Positions 16,401 to 17,179 of a stretch of 17,179 bases of DNA are shown here, piece by piece. Position numbers and translations under genes: made by a program. Numbering within the stretch: the first letter of the stretch is position 1; the number at the start of each line of letters is the position of its first letter. Under the pieces are notes generated by a model. The model searched no databases. It saw nothing but the letters and a program-made list of their open reading frames with translations, and was not told where the DNA came from. This stretch comes from Bacilli bacterium. Lineage in GTDB: Bacteria > Bacillota_I > Bacilli_A > ML615J-28 > CAG-698. The stretch is from the NCBI GenBank assembly GCA_028691715.1, contig JAQUYR010000015.1, positions 3,536 through 20,714 of the forward strand. Direction: 5' to 3'.

Positions 16401-17179
16401 AATACCTAAAGAATAATCAGCATTGGCATAGACTAGATTCTTCACAGCACTATTATTTGTAATAATGCTATTATAAACCGAATTAATCTCCGCTGATGAT
16501 GTATATTGACTATCAATTATTGCTGTAACTGCTTCTAAATTGACAAGTAGCATTTGCAATGCTTCCTGGAAAATAGTTTCCTTTAGACCAATTTCTTCTA
16601 CTAAATATTCGTTAACCTTGCTATAAGGTACAAATTGAATATAATCGGCGATATATTGATTGGTAATTACGCTTGGATCCGTTTGTGATGTATCTCTTAA
16701 TGGGAATGATTCGTTGAAAATACCACCATTATATTCCTTGGCAAGTTGCTCAGTTAAAGATTCTCCGCCACTGACAACACCATCTCTGGTATCCTTGTAA
16801 TATGATTTTATTCCATATGATACTGAACTAGTAGTTCCAGAAGCAAATGGTGTTGGTGAATAATCGATATCCTTGGTTGTTGCCATATATTGCAATAAAT
16901 TATGCATAGTATTAGCATCATCAGAGGAATTGACAGCTAAAATGTTGCTATCTGTTCTACCTAAAATATTCAAGTTATCAACAAAATTGATCAAATAACT
17001 AACTGTAATCTTATTAAAAATTTGACTTGGATAATAATTAGTATTAGATGCAATATATCCAATCAAGGCTCCACAAGGATAATCGGTTCCATTAGTAGTT
17101 CCAGTATAATCACTATTCGCAATGAAATCAGTTCCACTGCTCAACAATTCTGTTAGATTTGTTGATGAAACAGCAATCG
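10404..17179 (-). CDS. Giant repeat-containing, probably extracellular protein (5' end off window)
   Basis: The frame is open to the right edge (about 2258 residues visible), so the start is outside; the TTG at 17147 is internal. I do not recognise the protein. Numbering from 17147: about 177-515 is helical, with motifs LSSEELQTLF, LSDSQMNTLY and LSDAQINSLW. Residues 520-644 are Tyr/Ser-rich. About 650-915 is helical again. About 940-1650 is beta-rich, with phrases such as YTFIIQAEDRTVETEYFVNI that recall cadherin-like or immunoglobulin-like bacterial surface domains. Residues 1660-2021 are six copies of a roughly 55-residue repeat. The C-terminus (about 2022-2247) is beta-rich, ends PQPIDWGEH...ENSPNVD and has no membrane anchor. 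Asn/Ser/Thr/Tyr richness and few Cys suggest export. It stops at TAG just before a hairpin terminator and appears to be its own transcription unit at this end. A surface adhesin or matrix role is only a guess. Confidence 0.8.
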   Translation of the reverse strand, partial: IAVSSTNLTELLSSGTDFIANSDYTGTTNGTDYPCGALIGYIASNTNYYPSQIFNKITVSYLINFVDNLNILGRTDSNILAVNSSDDANTMHNLLQYMATTKDIDYSPTPFASGTTSSVSYGIKSYYKDTRDGVVSGGESLTEQLAKEYNGGIFNESFPLRDTSQTDPSVITNQYIADYIQFVPYSKVNEYLVEEIGLKETIFQEALQMLLVNLEAVTAIIDSQYTSSAEINSVYNSIITNNSAVKNLVYANADYSLGILEAMYSGHSGTSDFEGILQNLIATESNSTAVINAFVTSSRFINLLTDILTDESVPSSTKVTMMNTLVNSSTYLNGLVAAYPNEMAALIDSYLADLLANTSSYATEIDTLFNNVSTTAILNTVVDSLSSEELQTLFATIFGDNSVVSDTVVNALYNSLTSTDRIAGLSDSQMNTLYTNVLADAYITDTRLANIKANFNLTSDGYMQIIAKYLGVTYSNEEATFDAIINSLSDAQINSLWSAIKSSSSMTNEVYNSLGEFYLKYDSTNYEVAVNPSYGYSIYSYSNTVYTAPYRLISGSYDDVTGVYATGAPSGTVERLLTYTGVNSTGNYRFYNYSGTSNDYFDSSATRSRYYSVSTATGSSYIYYTVSNSRYYSYSTHGEYYRYSADDSYTSFKNTTFQPETIRYFLKNIFYSQNSTAAMNEVMTSLYSSISMTSNLESYLTSLASTLSRMDKQEIIVDIFDAYSTYLSVSIPTATTREAKISSIAAKASEDATYYNYVLHDSTYGIDDSISSVSKLAVIDSILNNESGTLAASLVSKNALLNTENEEYYLSRALSANALFFKNEITSLLGAGLGDSLISYDNIGKIIDLMVEATPSLFNTIVSSLTLNDVDKKAIISEICYYDAYQEYIDPNYTGSDILINLLDSKGYGLDVNNPTDLANLEATLTSLCTTAGININNYTDYVGVYALASSDGIEQGEFLPDNVKLIYLDEYLVSDNLGNPINDSTWRGGTASSVNNYYVLDEYGEPTTTLNTSCVNYKIYYMMKQLKKSIATTVFKVELKGPDRTYPTNIYTVTNNVLECYDTRNKVITFYIASNADEINASEFVVNTLSSYELSYNAIFKEGSVRSIAVGTGLVPGNILTSKIGSVQTYTFIIQAEDRTVETEYFVNIIITAPKTLDSLINLQVNNGVNYAATPITDIDTVDITGGSYDEVNSTVGTLNATYITKNLPSGMDMHDNINIYRYANTGQSLANNCIPTNKVTNYSYSSVLDNGRVVVTTIGDSAFNADYTWDDGTLVINLNISSHLQTGDYILEVRLSSTEIYYIVFSKAASDACAVEEISFGDQPFVPAGATSNSSDPVEIPYGTLLTETYFTTINGETLIPNYLSAFTVSPLATYEITSVTVDATDPTKKIYNVNYLITAENGVNTSTFTHIIEEYVINDEAIATVYVDGGIVDDDPVGSSNPNFDLINNKYSLTFGREKTPTYRFDYNLENVYFGEATDYLHVEYAGTDLTTEQQNQYFAIEIQEGIGFTIEFFVDAPPREYQFTVYYESGLTAGVPTYLFKTGTWLSWELPLTSISITKDKNVRSYLENATFITETMLTTIETLVSVDEISTFNYADLRASLDREIVCLPSGIYYNLHEYTSDTLNNHRSLIYIVGLVSKTNISTYKPMFEIPEDSMIYRTANFEYTPYAYYDSYSALQIGYFYVSEDGAIILNSAKEGIDLSGTANEFIYNGTTYIALDYFPYTYFDGYGNMQTTYFYANSDGTMILDSSGTLLSTTGNNYEFVYNGTTYSAYEYIAYNYTDSYGDAQIAYFYVRTDKMKFLNSSGLEITVDGNRYKFTYLGYEYTLKTVYQLTEYTFNTSSTAYFYVSENGIWIKDSNKSSIIISGTKDEFVYNNITYTYNSTDIAYRYTPYTYVDEDNLVQNIVFLVSEDQTDFKDISGKDITFSSGNYDEFVLATDSGSGTVYTTYTISITDGIAGIDYIFEKIEYSYVDTGETKTIIFYVSQDGTIIQNDSRKNVIITSGNRSQFVFNGVTYTLNTVLETTNYTYENFSLEADYNPQSGTNGVNFNYIRYRIYSEKYEDIQKALYYTDYKVAVQDITNNVRFNISIDFDGDITLNNTLDDFRLFLELINKSKDLNLSSWTLEEHFILNNRMGMFATYTYDELSPSTSFTHGTFTTNTSGGYVIHVDLPSGYTFSYTIMDPIYIDENDIEIPITGNETDDFVILGDALLSRIVTLNIVIEETTPQPIDWGEHIETDLLEPYVENSPNVD
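11085..12170 (-). repeat. Six tandem copies of an unrecognised ~55-residue Tyr-rich repeat
   Basis: Residues 1660-2021 of the giant protein (numbered from 17147). Each unit follows roughly Y-x(2)-Y-x-Y-x-D-x(6-9)-[Y/I]-F-Y-V-S-x-D-G-x-x-I-x(2)-S-x(6)-I-x(3)-G-x(3)-[E/Q]-F-x-Y-N-G-x-T-Y. The first three units are exactly 55 residues long (1660-1714, 1715-1769, 1770-1824). The fourth is about 58, the fifth about 79 with an insertion near its end, and the sixth about 60. Alternating strands and turns suggest a beta-solenoid or beta-sandwich array. I know no named family with this pattern. Confidence 0.85.
15216..15590 (-). repeat. Tyr/Ser-rich low-complexity segment in the giant protein
   Basis: Residues 520-644 (numbered from 17147) contain 25 Tyr in 125 residues, with abundant Ser and Thr. 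Short degenerate repeats are visible: RFYNYSGT, RYYSVSTA, RYYSYSTH, YYRYSADD. The segment interrupts the helical region, with Leu-rich helical sequence on both sides, so it may be a beta-type insertion. Confidence 0.75.

Noticed and set aside
17145..17147. TTG at 17147 as the true start of the giant protein
   Set aside because: The frame stays open through the right edge with similar composition, no ribosome site precedes this TTG, and no signal peptide follows it.
1..17179. CRISPR array, insertion sequence, tRNA or rRNA
   Set aside because: No direct-repeat/spacer pattern, transposase-like protein, terminal inverted repeats, or recognisable tRNA or rRNA sequence seen on either strand.

Overview
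All genes in this window lie on the minus strand, so it is best read from high to low coordinates. The DNA is AT-rich by eye and every gene uses the standard code: Trp is TGG, and UGA appears neither in frame nor as a stop. The familiar proteins (long-form ribosome hibernation factor, SecA, a Bacillus-type LeuRS, a DUF1189-like membrane protein) point to a low-GC Firmicute, or to a lineage near the base of the Mollicutes such as Acholeplasma/Izemoplasma/RF39-type bacteria. This placement is inference; no rRNA is present to test it.

Layout in transcription order. (1) 17179-10404: the 3' part of one gene for a giant Asn/Ser/Thr/Tyr-rich protein of more than 2250 residues. It has helical repeats, a 20%-Tyr segment, several beta-rich regions and six copies of a roughly 55-residue repeat that I do not recognise. 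It ends in a hairpin terminator. (2) 10161-6927: a sigma-A-type promoter drives a DUF1189-like membrane protein and leuS, which overlap by 11 nt. A terminator overlaps the leuS stop. (3) 6850-6527: a 107-residue orphan. (4) 6430-5867: hpf, with its own promoter and terminator. (5) 5711-249: two tandem paralogues, each with a signal peptide, a GHL10 (DigH/YngK-type) glycosyl-hydrolase-like domain, an FN3-like module, InlB-type B repeats (four and six) and a C-terminal Gly-Cys/hydrophobic/basic tail. (6) 97-1: the first 32 codons of secA, running off the left edge.

The hpf-secA pair is a common Firmicutes neighbourhood (B. subtilis yvyD-secA-prfB). Here the two surface hydrolase genes sit between them as a separate promoter-to-terminator unit, which looks like an insertion of accessory genes into a conserved locus. 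The accessory content, meaning the two anchored hydrolases and the giant protein, is all predicted to work outside the cell. The housekeeping genes between them concern translation and export.

The best candidates for something undescribed are the 55-residue repeat and overall architecture of the giant protein, and the shared Gly-Cys C-terminal tail of the two hydrolases, which resembles a protein-sorting signal of the Synergist-CTERM/GlyGly-CTERM kind.
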